Source: Takakia lepidozioides
Lineage: Eukaryota > Streptophyta > Takakiopsida > Takakiales > Takakiaceae
Assembly (NCBI GenBank): GCA_030704615.1
Contig: CM060734.1
Location: 17,734,001 to 17,798,000, forward strand
Reading direction: 5' to 3'
Length of the DNA stretch: 64,000 nt
A program made the translations under genes and the position numbers. The notes beneath the pieces were generated by a model. That model had not been told where the DNA came from. It searched no databases and worked only from the letters and a program-made list of their open reading frames with translations. Shown here piece after piece: positions 33,313 through 44,190 of the stretch; positions within the stretch are counted from its first letter, which is position 1; every line of letters begins with the position of its first letter.

Positions 33313-35679
33313 ACGCGGAGGCATTCCCCGGCCCGTGAGAGGGCAAAAGAGAGGGCAAAAGAACAGGCGAGACAAAAGGCTAGCCATGAGGCAAGAGAAA
33401 AGGCCACTGAAGAGGCTAGGGGTGTGGAAATGACAGATGCCCATGTAAGCGAGGGATGCACAGAAACGGTGGATCCCTCCAAGACAGCAAAAATATGCAG
33501 TAACACACCGGCTGCATCCTTACCGGTTACACCATCGCGGGTGGGAGCAGCCCCCGCAATTACCCATATGGTGGAGACTGGGGGAGGGGATAGAACACCA
33601 CAAAGACCACGAAATGTCAGAGGTGGAGGCGAAGACGGGGAGAGGGCACGAGGTGCTTCCGCCGGTGATTGACGAAGTTGAGGACGACGAGATGGACCTT
33701 TCTGACCAGGATGACATCCTCCCGGAGATCCCCAGGCCCCAAACCCGGAGCATACAGGCTGGATTTGGTGGTCCTGGTGGGCTGCTGGAGAACCCCCCTG
33801 CAGCAGACGTCATGTCGGAGGCGGATATGAAGTTGGCTGCTGCCAAGATGTTGGAGGCAACCCACAACAACATTGGCAAGGTCCTGGGGGGCATGGTGTA
33901 CCTGGCAAAGCTTTGGATTCCTCTCTGTCGCTTGTAGGTGGTGAGACTTGCACTCCCAGGCGATATCGACAAGTTAAAATTCTCTTTTCGGGAGGGATAT
34001 CGAATGGGGTCTGCCGCGTTTTATGTTTCCATTGAGAACGACCACGGAGCTTCTTGTGCCCACACTTCCGATGAGGTGGACAAATGGGGTCCCCATTGGC
34101 AAAGGCGAAATGAGGAGTTTGAGAGATTGATTGCTACTGATCTTCTTTTCCACCACTTGTCCGGAAAGATGTTTTACGTGTGGGACGGCAATCATCGCCT
34201 CCTGGCATGGATGGAGTACATAGCCCAAGCCCACCCCAACGACCTGGATTGGCATTACGCCGCGGAGTGTGTTGTGCTGAAGGTTGCGGGGCCCAAAGAT
34301 TGCAGTCTTCTCAAAGCTGCAATGGCATCAACTCGTAAGTTACAATGCCTCTTGCTTTGGAGCTTTGAATTTGAAACACTCATTTCATTGCCAATCGTCA
34401 TATTTGTTGCAAATTCTCATTTCAGTATCGTTTAATGGAAATGTGGCATTGCAGGGTGACTGAGAATGCCTTCATTGCCACAACTTGTCCCACATGCTCT
34501 TCCGAGTGAAGGATGTCGGGAAGCAGGGGGTGCAAGAGTTTGCCAATTCGCTCGGTGCCGACCTACTGCGCAAGTCGGAGGCAAAGACAGACAGAACCTG
34601 GTATAGGCTGAGCATGGACACCATGGTGGACTACATATTTTGGGTACAGCTCCCAACTCTTTTGTTGACCTAATCTGTCTTTGCTCCCCCAATAGAAGAA
34701 AAAGTGTGGACCAGGATTTCTAATCTTATGTGCGCATTGTTGACAGACAAAAATTCAGCAGGATTTGGCACATGCGCGGAGGTTCTACATGGAGTCAGGA
34801 GAAAGAACTAACCCTCATGGCACTGGAATCGTATCTGAAAGCTGCGGAGGCGAAGGCTTGCATCAAGTACAAGTCGCGGATGGTGAAGTACGTGGCCATT
34901 GCTGATCCCGCCCTTGGTGCCGACTTTCTGGTGGAGGTGGGGAAGCACTACTCCCCCGCTCTTAAGCCCACAATGACACTGGAGAAGCTCCATCGTCTAG
35001 CCACAACCTGTGTCGATGCAATAGAGAAGGTTATACATTCTTAACCAAATTCTATTGTGGCAACAATTCGTTTTCGTGGTGTCTTGCGTTTACTAATATG
35101 CACGGTGGTTGGACAGACCCAGTGGCTCCAAATCTGGAATGGGTCCCAGAGTACAAGGGACATGTGGAGCTTCCCCAAACCCGACAAACTGTCTGACCCC
35201 ACATTCGACATGTGGATGAACCGCATGACATGGTGGTTTCAAGTACTTTCCCACGCTTCACTTGACGCTTCTACTCTTGTATTTGGTGGATTTCTTGTAT
35301 TTATTGAGGAATGCGGTTGATGGAGAATCTCCACAGGTGACGACAAATGTGTAAGAGCAGCTTGACACCCAAGCACATCAGTTCAAGCTGGAGATTTCAG
35401 GAGAAGCAGAGAGCCTACGCGACTATGTGACGAGGTACTTTCTGCTCTACAAAACCGACGTGTTCTTTCGAGAGATACCGCATGCCCGCCGGAGCCACGA
35501 ATTCACCGACCAGCCGAACGTGGACAAAGCGGCAATGCGCCTTCTGTACAGGTAAATATGCGGTGCTCCTCTTTGATCTGTGGCCATTGTAGTCCCTGGA
35601 GTTCGTGGATGTAAAACGGCTTGTGTGGGGCATGACAATTGGTTATCAAGAAATGGCTAAGTCCCTGGGGTGACTGCCC

Positions 35680-36660
35680 CCGAGACTGGGAAAATGGCGC
35701 CGAATTTCCAGTATTGGTGGAAGCCACCCCATGGACAAGCCATTTGGAAGGCCCGAATCTGGAAATTTGGCACCATTTTCCCAACTTGTGAGGGCCCAGA
35801 ATGGCTGTCCAATGAGGTGCTTGCCACGACACGGGAAAAATGGCGCCGAATTTGCAATTTAGGTGCCATCCACCCTGGGGACTTAGCCATTTCTTGCCCC
35901 CAGAACTCGAAATTCGGCGCCATTTTCTCCCAATTTGACCCAAAAATGGCTAAGTCCCATAAGGGGCTGGCCCCCAACCTGGAAAAATGGCGCCGAATTT
36001 CCAGTATCGGTGCCAGCCACCCCAGGGACTTGGCCATTTCCGGGGCCCAAAACTGGAAATTCGGCACCATTTTTCCAGGTTGGGTCCGAAAGTGCCTAAG
36101 TCCCAGAAGGGGTGGCCACCAACCTGGAAAAATGGCGCCGAATTTCCAGTATCGGTGCCAGCCACCCCCGGGACTAAGCCATTTTCGGGGAACGAAACTG
36201 GAAATTCGGTGCCATTTTTCCAGGCTGGATCCGAAAGTGGCTAAGTCCCAGAAAGGGCTGGGCCCCAACCTGGAAAAATGGCGCCGAATTTCCAGTATCG
36301 GTGCCAGCCACCCCCGGGACTTAGCCATTTTCGGGGCACGGAACTAGAAATTCGGTGCCATTTTTCCAGGCTGGGTCCGAAAGTGGCTAAGTCCCAGAAA
36401 GGGCTGGGCCCCAACCTGGAAAAATGGCGCCGAATTTCCAGTTTCGGTGCCAGCCACCCCAGGGACTTAGCCATTTCTGGGGCCCGAAAGTGGAAATTCG
36501 GCGCCATTTTTCTAGGTTGGGCCCCAAAACGGCTAAGTCCCAGAATGGGCTCCCTCGCCCTCGGGAAAAATGGCGCCAAATTACCACTTTCATTGCACGG
36601 CACCCCGGGGAGCCGGGACCATCGGGCCCACCCCGCATAGAAATTCGACGCCAATTTTGC
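35680..36660. repeat. Palindrome array, GGCGCC family, in intron
   Basis: About thirteen units, alternating GGAAAAATGGCGCCGAATTT and its inverse AAATTCGGCGCCATTTTTCC, every 60-80 bp. Spacers repeat the words GGGACTTAGCCATTT and GGCTAAGTCCCAGAA, themselves inverted. The array fills the intron 35552-36725 of ParB/methyltransferase-like copy 2. Confidence 0.95.
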
Positions 36661-37549
36661 AGTTTCTTGACGAAACATTAACCTCATTCCCGGGACCTGA
36701 TTCTCTGTGGGTTTCTTGAATGCAGGTACTGCAAGTTCTCCCTGTTGGAGAAAGGTCATGTGTCCTTCGAGCCGCCATTCTTCCTCGCATGGAGGAACCC
36801 TGGAGCTGACTCCATGTACACTGACGTTATCGTGAAGGAGTGGCATCTGGAGCATTTGCGCGACTGCCCTTGGTATGTGGACCTTCCGCCCGGAGGGCTC
36901 GACGCCTCCAAGTTTCAATTGAAGCTGGATGCTGAGGCCCGACGAAACTGGGCTTCGCTGCCTCCGCTGGGTCCAAAGGAGGCGAAAGCGCTTGCCAAGT
37001 CTAGGAAAGCGGCAGAGCTTGCTTAGGCAGGTATTCAGGAGAAGTTGAATGAGAAGAATAAAGGACAAAAGAAAAGGACACGGTAACATGGGACTGCAGT
37101 AACCCCCAAAAAACAGAAAACCATCGGGGCACGAGAGGAGGCGCAGGAGGGGCCCGAAGGGAGTGACTCTGACGACGACTTTGTGCAAGGTCCTGCGATT
37201 GCTGCTGCTGCTACCAAGTCACCGGTAGTCCGGGTTCCCAAGTCAGTTCGGACTGGGACTAGCTCTGCCAAGAAGTTGGCATTTGAGTGCGAGCCTACAT
37301 GGCGGTATTCGGCGGTGTCATTTCCCCATAGGCCAAAGTTAGAACCCCCAACAATCATCCAATGTGTCAATGAGAGCTTCCTTGACGCTCTGACTGCCAG
37401 GGCAAAGAAGGTGGCACATAGCAAGTCTCTGGAGGAGCTGAAGGGGAAAGCGAAGAAGAGGGCTGCCGTTACAGAGCCTAAAGATACCCCTGGTTTGAAA
37501 GCCATGATGGAATTCTTCACGGCTGTGAGCATGGATTGTAAGAGCACTC

Positions 37550-37564
37550 GGGGGGGGGGGGGGG
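37550..37564 (+). other. Run of 15 G inside an exon
   Basis: Fifteen consecutive G interrupt the exon of ParB/methyltransferase-like copy 2 exactly where its frame changes from SMDCKSTR to FEVERACDM. It is a likely replication-slippage or sequencing-error site. Confidence 0.9.
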
Positions 37565-38962
37565 TTTGAGGTGGAGAGAGCCTGCGATATGATTCTCCTC
37601 GATATTCCAGATGGGGAGCTGCTCGAGGGCCTGGATGGTGTGCCCACCTGGAACAAGTTTACTAAGGACTACTGAAGAGCCGGGTTTGGGCTGGCGTGGA
37701 TGTATGGTCGTCCTTGCCACAAGAGGGAAGACCACAGAGAATGTTGTGGCAAGGTGGACACCAAAAAGTGCCACCCTGGTCCTCCTCAAAAAATGGTTCT
37801 GCATCAATACGCAGGGGTTGCGAACAGAGGGCCAGAGTGTAAGTTATCAATCTATTGCCTTCACTTCATATCGTGGTGTATCTAAACTAGACCTTGGAAT
37901 TGATCCCTCTTTTGTTGGATGTGCAGACATTGGTGTTTGAGGCATATTGTTTTGTGAAGAGACGGTCTATGTTCAAATTCCGCAACGACGGTCGTCTTGT
38001 TGATGCCGCTGTGGACCCTGTTACCTATGATGTCCTCTACAACTATGTGCCCCACTCCAGTATGCCAAAGGACACAAAGACGGGCAAACCGTGGCGGTAC
38101 AGCCGGACCGGAGCCCTGCTTTCATCCAAACCCTCATGGAGACGTGCTCCGATGTCCAAGGGCGGATTCTTGACCTCACATGCGGCACGGGTAAGCCTTC
38201 ATGTGCACAGTATGTCCCCTGGCCCGATTGCAATTGCAATTGCATGCTACTAACCGCCCGCTTTGTCCCTCAGGTGCTTCAATGTGGGCTGGGACGTTGT
38301 CCGATAGGCATGTCTTCGCCTTCGAGCCAGATACTGCCCTCCACAACTCGGAACTAGCAGCGGCTGAACGTCTGCCAAAAGAGGAAGAGGCATCCTTGGA
38401 GGATGAGGAAGAATCCGAGAAGGAGCAGGGGGAGGTACAAGTTGGGATCGAGGCCGAGGAGCCCCCGGTTTACAAGCGAGTGGTCGCATTGTAAGTTGCC
38501 TCCTGATTTTGTGAGGCACCTCCCTTCGCTCTCTTATTTCATTGAAAGACCCTTTCTGCTTCTGCTGGTATTGACATTCTTGAAGTGGATTTGTTCTTAC
38601 TGTAGGATGCCAAGTACTGCAGGAGGGACGTCTACACCGCAGTTCATGGGCAGGAGGAACATGCTTTTTTTTGCCAGGGGGGATTTCATGCCGAGTCCAG
38701 AAAGGGACTACATCTTCCTACTTATGCTGCCCGGCTTGCTTCGGTGTCCATTAAGAGGTCTTCCAAACCTAGTCGTGTACATCAGATTTTAGACGAGGCA
38801 AGCCTCAAGAAAATGAAGATGAGGGAGGAGGCAGCAGCTATTAGAGCCCATCAGGCTCGTAGATTTGTCTTGGATTTTGCTGAGGAAAGTGGGGGAGAAG
38901 AGGCAGAAGATTCCCAAGAGGTGAGGTGGACAGTCCCCCAAGGAGAGGACGGAATTTTTTAG

Positions 38963-40159
38963 TGGAATTGATGCATCTCAGAGCTCGAAGGGTGGGGGGG
39001 ATGAGGGGGATGAGGAGGAAGGTGGGGCAAGTTCCTCGAAGGGTGTAGGAGAGTAGTGCCCATTCCGGCTATGACAGTTATGACACACTTGTATAGATGT
39101 GGCTTGCCACAAAATTTGCAATAAAATGTTGCATTTCATTGCTATGACGAGTCCAGTGGTGCCACATTCCAGCTTCCAATGACCCTATTTCCGTGCCTCC
39201 TAACCCTACTTCCGTGGACACACAATTGTCCGCTCATGCTTTTATTTTTTCAGCTCATGCTCATGCCGCTCATGAAATAGCAGCCCCCGAGGCAAATGAA
39301 GAGGATAGAGAGATGGAGGGAACTTGTCTTCCATTGATTATGTTTGTTTATATCTGCTGAGAAGGATTGAAGTAAAGAAAGACGTAATAGTGTCAAAGGG
39401 AGGGGAGAGTGGGAGTATGTCTCTTTAAGTTTGTCCTGACTAAAAAGAGAGCTCAACAAGGAAGGAAAAGAGATGGGGGCAACATTGGGGCAAGTGCCGC
39501 TGGCCCCCTTTTGTTTGTGTTGGCTTTGGAGAGGTGCCATCTGGTTGTGGCCCCAAGGATGGGAATCCATTTTTGTTGTTGGTTGTTACATTTCCAGCTG
39601 TTCATGACTTTTGCACGGACGTCATCAATGGATGAGGGTTTTGACAATGAGGTATAGTTGCGGTCCCCTATCTTCTTGCACCCATTAATGGAATGCTGCT
39701 ATACTGCATATTTAATATGGTAAGTGGAGTACTCTGCTATAAAGTATTTACTGGCTAGTTTTACTTTCTTATGCGATGTATGAAGTGCTCTAATATGTTT
39801 TAGTCTTGGGGGAGAGGGTGGGAGGGAGGCCCACCTGCCGTATGATTTCTATAAAGCTTCAAGACATTTTTACATTGTAAATATCAAAACATGAGAAGTA
39901 TCACAGTTCTTGTCTTCCTTGATCAATTGGTCATGACCTGTTGTTGTCCTTGAAAGCTAGTGAAATCTCACACATGTTTTAGGGTTTATCCATTGTCATG
40001 TTAAGGCTTAGAAACATCCATAGCATTACGCAACTGGCAATAAGAAAGTGGGTAAGGTAACATGTGTTCACTAATTTGGGCACTCCTATGGTCTTATGCA
40101 GATACGTCTGAGCTTTTGCTGTGCGGGAAGTCATTTTTCAGCTGCGACCAGGGGCATAT
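38963..40159. other. No supported gene; element-edge words
   Basis: CCCTATTTCCGTGCCTCC and CCTACTTCCGTGG (39184-39228) resemble edge words seen elsewhere. GCTCATGCTCATGCCGCTCA at 39252-39271, then TGAAATAGC, is the inverse of 24145-24180. Open frames here are short and show nothing recognisable. Confidence 0.6.
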
Positions 40160-40976
40160 AGACTGAATTATCTTAGGTTTCTTTGTCTACCAGACACTAC
40201 ATCTCTGTAGGTATACCAAATAGGACTATTACCTCTTAACGATACCTCTACATGAATATAGCCTGATTTATCTTGAGTTTCTTTGACTATCAGGCGTTAT
40301 ACCTCTGTAGGTATACTAAACAGGGCAACTACCTCATAACGATACCTCAACCTGCATATAGGCTGATTTGACCAAATTTCTTTGTAAATCAGACGCTATA
40401 TCTCTGGTAGTATACTAAACAGGGCTATTACCTCTTAACGATACCTCTACATGAATATATCCTGATTTATCTTGAGTTTTTTTTCTATCAGGTATACTAA
40501 ACAAGGCAACTACCTCATAACGATACCTCAACCTGCATATAGGCATATTTGACCAAATTTCTTTGTAAATCAGGCGCGACAACCAAGTTGTAGCCCAGTG
40601 GTAATGGGCACATACCACCTCAGAAGTGGTTGTGGGTTCAATCCACCCTTGGTGTCACAAAGGTGTCCACCTTCCTAGCGGAAGGCAGTAGCCCTTCGGG
40701 GTGAAGTGACTCCATAAGTTACGCTTCCTTCGGGAGGAGTCATACTTACTTTTTCTTCTTACTTTTTTTAAATCAGGCACTATACCTCTGGTGGTATACT
40801 AAATAGGGCTACCGTCTCATGATGATACCTCCACCTAAATATAGATTGATTTGGCCAACTTTTCTTGTAAAACGAAATACTATACCTCTGTAGATATATA
40901 CCAAACAGGGCTACAACCTAATGACAATTTTACCAAAGCTAACTAAGTTCCGTTGTAATCAAGCGCTATACCGCTA
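40160..40976 (+). repeat. Tandem array of ~98-bp units, left copy
   Basis: Six to seven diverged units carrying ATCAGGCGTTATACCTCTGT, GGTATACTAAACAGGGC, ACCTCATAACGATACCTC and CATATAGGCTGATTT. Most are spaced about 98 bp; one unit is interrupted by a SINE (40578-40769). Inverted copies of the same unit lie at 54935-55185, so the two arrays form long inverted ends around 14 kb. Confidence 0.9.
40578..40769 (+). mobile_element. tRNA-derived SINE with target duplication
   Basis: The 5' half resembles a tRNA: A-box TAGCCCAGTGG (40591-40601), a D-arm GCCC...GGGC, a 5-bp anticodon stem ACCAC/GTGGT around a 7-base loop, and B-box GGTTCAATCC (40635-40644). The T stem does not pair, so this is not a functional tRNA gene. 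An unrelated body with two CTTCC...GGAAG-type hairpins follows, then a T-rich end. Flanking repeats AAATCAGGCGC (40567-40577) and AAATCAGGCAC (40770-40780) are the target-site duplication, and the site without insertion is seen in neighbouring array units. Box A and B imply RNA polymerase III transcription. Confidence 0.85.
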
Positions 40977-41499
40977 CACCTGCACAAAGGGCCTCCATTC
41001 AGTAGAGGTTGCCATGAAACTTGACTTGGGCATCAAAAAATAGACTCCTAACCTATCATGCCAAGTGATACCATTCATCATCATACCTATCATACCATTC
41101 ATCATCATGCCAAGTCTAAGGTTGTTGACCACTTGTGTGAGAAAAACAAATGTTACATGGAAGCAAAAAAATTCTACTTTGTGGTTGTACAGGCTACAGG
41201 AGTGTTCCATAACCTGGAGAGATAGACCTCTCGGTGGCTATGGAAGCTTTGCAGCAGTTGGAGAAACCATGACTCCAATCAACAGAACACAAGTTATCAG
41301 ATTTGAAACTCAAGCTACATGACATATAAGAGACAAGGGTGCAGCTATAAGTCCTGGTTGAATATTTGTGTCTCCATGAGTGTATGTTCAGATTTTTATT
41401 ACTGTATGCAAAATTCCTAAATTAAGGTTCTTGAAAATGAGGCAAATTGGTCATCATTGTCCCATATGTGGGGTAGACAAAGATTGTTGGAGAGAAAAA

Positions 41500-42165
41500 T
41501 TAAAGTGGCGTCAACGCCAGCTTAATTCCGAGCCCCTGTTGGCACATGACAATTCAACCTAAGGAAAAAAACCTTAGCGGTAAGCATGTGTGTGCAGGGG
41601 CTTGGGAATCAACGCCATCTTAATTCCCAGTAAGTTTTCAAAATATATATATATATCCGTTTTTTTTTTTTTTTTTTTTTTTCCTTCCCCGAATGTGCTA
41701 GATTAAGGTGTCGTCAACGACATCTTAATTCCCAGTACGAGTTGGCACATGACAATTCATGGAAAAACCAAAAACCCAAAAAATAATTCACCCAAAAAAT
41801 TTCAACCCAAAAAAATCTGATGGCAAACAGCCTTGGTGGTAAGGCGGTGTGTGTGCAGGTGCTGGGGATTAAGGTGTCGTCAACGACATCATAATTCCCA
41901 ACAAGTTTTCCAAAAAAAAAAAATCCATTTGTTTTTGTTTTCTTTTTCTTCCCCGAATGTGTCAGATTAAGGTGTCGTCAATGACATCTTAATACCCAGT
42001 ACGAGTGGGTACATGACAATTCATGGAAAAACCAAAAACCCCAAAAAAACTCATCCAAAAAATTTCAACCCAAAAAAATCTGATGGCGAACAGCCTTGGC
42101 GGTAAGGCGGTGTGTGTCCAAGTGCTGGGGAGGTGTCGTCAATGACATCTTAATTCCCAGCAAGT
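41500..42165. repeat. Palindrome array, TTAAGGTGTCGTCAACG family
   Basis: Palindromes of the form ATTAAGGTGTCGTC|AACGACATCTTAAT at about 41507 (variant GTGGCGTCAACGCCAG), 41610 (half), 41702, 41868, 41965 and 42126, each followed by TCCCAG. Between them AAAAACC-rich spacers and CAGCCTTGG(T/C)GGTAAGGCGGTG repeat. Poly-T (41660-41690) and poly-A tracts lie between units. No gene is seen from 40977 to 42974. Confidence 0.85.
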
Positions 42166-42974
42166 TTTTTTTTAAATTTAAAAAAAAAAACAAACAAAAA
42201 AACAAACAAAAAAACTTTCCCCGAATGTGCCAGATTAACCCTCAAGTTCCCAAGCCTTTTTTTGACTTTTTACCAATTCTGGGTACCCAGCTGCAGTAAA
42301 TTACCCCTAGAATCCTACCAAAAATCATCCAGAGATTCCAGCCTTATAGCAGTGGGCCCACCTCATTTATGCATGACATACCAAAAAATGAGCCTAGTCC
42401 ACCGTGGAAATTGTGAGATTATAACATTGGCCCGGACCTCAAATATCAGGTCCCAAAGAAAAAGTGAGAAAGAAATTGGTTTGACCAAATCAAAACCTAG
42501 CTTTATCCAATTTTGCTTGCCCCAAGACCCACCATTTCCAAATCAATAGCGGAGTGGCTATGACCCCACTAAATTGCAGGTCCAATTGATTTTTTCACTT
42601 ATGGTTGCTTTGCTTGCAATTACATAAGGGTTGAAATCTCAAAATTGACAAGAGAAAATGTGCCTCCAAATGAAATTCTTTTTTTTCTACAAATTTTTTA
42701 AAAGCCAATGGTGGATGTGTGTATGTTATGCTCACATAACACAACGTGAAGTGTTTTTTCCAAAATTGCTAATTTTTTGCCAAAAATGGCCTTTGGAGTG
42801 CAATATGTTTTGGGCTTGTTTACCTACCACGTCAGCGGTCAACAAGTCCTTTTCAGGCCAAAAACGTAAATGAGAGATCTAAGATATTTTTTGTAGGTCG
42901 TAGCTTTTGTTTTTTCCTTAACTTTGTTTTCTACATCATACTCGAGACAAATCCCTTGTCATTAAAGCTTCAGG

Positions 42975-43045
42975 CAGGGTTGCACACGTCAGTGACGTCA
43001 CGTCGGACCTGACGCTGACGCGACCAACGTCACGTCAGTTTTGCC
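42975..43045 (+). repeat. Candidate hAT terminus and GACGTCA words
   Basis: CAGGGTTGCACACGTCAGTG at 42975 resembles the CAGGG-type terminal inverted repeats of hAT elements. It is followed by repeated TGACGTCACG / GACGCTGACG words. No convincing matching right end or 8-bp duplication was found, so the element limits stay open. Confidence 0.35.
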
Positions 43046-43195
43046 GAAAAATTAGTAAAACATGAGTTAGGTGAAAAATATGTCACGTAGGTGGACACGT
43101 TATATTCCAAACGACATCTTGGCAAGTGAATGAATTATTTTATAAATTACTCCATCCGCCAATAGTTGAGGTCATTTTAAAATCATTATTCTTAA

Positions 43196-43920
43196 ATTGG
43201 TGCGACCTCCAAATGGTGGTGGTCGTAGAATTTATCTTATTTTTTAATAGTTGCGACCACCAGCAGAGGGGTTGTCGCAGCATTTTTTGTTTTTTAAAAA
43301 TAGATGCGACCACCAGCGGGGTGGGTCGCATTTTTTTCTTTTCTTAAACAGTTGCAACCACCGCTACTGGTGGTCGCACAATTTTTTTTTTTTTTGTAAT
43401 AGGTGCGATCACCATCAGGGGGGTGGTCACAACATTTTTCTATTTTTAATATCTGCGACCACCAGCATGGGGGTGGTCGCATCATTTTTCTGTTTTTTTA
43501 ATAGGTGCGACCACCAGCAGGGAGGTGGTTACAGAATTTTTATTTTTTTTTGTTTTAAAAAATATTCTCTGTGACCACGAGCATGGGGGTGGTCGCAGCA
43601 TTTTTTTATTTTTTTTAATATGTGCGACCACGAGCATGAGGGTGGTCGCAGAAATTTTCTATTTGTTTAATAGGTACGACCACCAGCAGGGGGGTGGTCG
43701 CAATTTTTTTTTGTTTTTTTAATAGGTGCGACCACCAGCAGGAGGGTGGTCGCAGCAATTTTTTTTTTTTTAAGAAAAAAATAATCTCTGTGACCATGAC
43801 CATGGGGGTGGTCGCAGCATTTTTCTTTTTTTTAATAGGTGCGACCACCAGCATAAGGGTGGTCGCAGCAGAGTTTAAAAAAAAATAACATGCGACTTCC
43901 TCGTGCGACCTGGAGCGGTC
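43196..43920 (+). repeat. Hairpin array left of hAT transposase
   Basis: About 14 units of TGCGACCACCAGCAGGG plus GGTGGTCGCA, each an 8-10 bp stem around a short loop, separated by T-rich spacers ending TTTAATAGG. The period is about 52 bp. Several units vary in the loop (GCATG, GCGG). The array on the other side of the transposase gene is the reverse complement. Confidence 0.95.
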
Positions 43921-44190
43921 GCAGCAATGGATCTGATTCGTCGAACGTGTGGGGCTTGAAGGCTGGAGGGTATAAGACCGGACCATTTGCTGTTGTGGCT
44001 TCCACCAAAGCCACTGCAGCAAATTGTCGAAAAACACAATATTACATGGTGCATTGATCCACTTGGATTGATGCCGTAGTGTTGGGCCATCGCATTCTGT
44101 TCTAACTTCTATTGCTCTTGACAAATCTACCAAGTACACTAGTGTTCTTCGTCCAACCTTAAGTCTGTGGTAAGGGTTTTGGGTGTGAGG

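Larger units (their letters stand above)
33418..38962 (+). pseudogene. ParB-motif / DNA-methyltransferase-like gene, copy 2
   Basis: A plus-strand multi-exon paralogue of 16653-21360. 33418-34335: acidic N-terminus (EVEDDEMDLSDQDD), LWIPLCRL, an in-frame TAG at 33935-33937, then GKMFYVWDGNHRLLAWMEYI, a ParB/sulfiredoxin-like GxHR motif. Further exons: about 34456-34641; 34749-35028; 35117-35256; 35336-35551; 36726-37564 (FFLAWRNPGADSMYTD, KKRAAVTEPK, interrupted by 15 G); 37565-37840 (ACDMILLDIPDGELL, the motif IV place, DIPD); 37927-38189 (FEAYCFVKRR, SPAFIQTLMETCS, RILDLTCGTG); 38275-38491 (ASMWAGTLSDRHVFAFEPD, completing motif I); 38605-38962 (YAARLASV, acidic end). The domain order, motif IV before motif I, is that of permuted amino-methyltransferases. 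The canonical DPPY is replaced by DIPD, so activity is doubtful. Stops and frameshifts indicate decay. Confidence 0.7.

Noticed and set aside
35680-36660. CRISPR-like array
   Set aside because: The repeats alternate in orientation, vary in sequence and spacing, and the spacers are themselves repeated. The setting is a eukaryotic intron.
24145-39290. A defined transposon with GCTATTTCATGAGC terminal repeats
   Set aside because: Kept only as a possibility: no target duplication at the outer edges, and the CATGAGC word also repeats internally.
40578-40660. Functional tRNA gene, anticodon CAG
   Set aside because: A- and B-boxes and the anticodon stem are good, but the T stem has two mismatches and the unit has a SINE body and target duplication.
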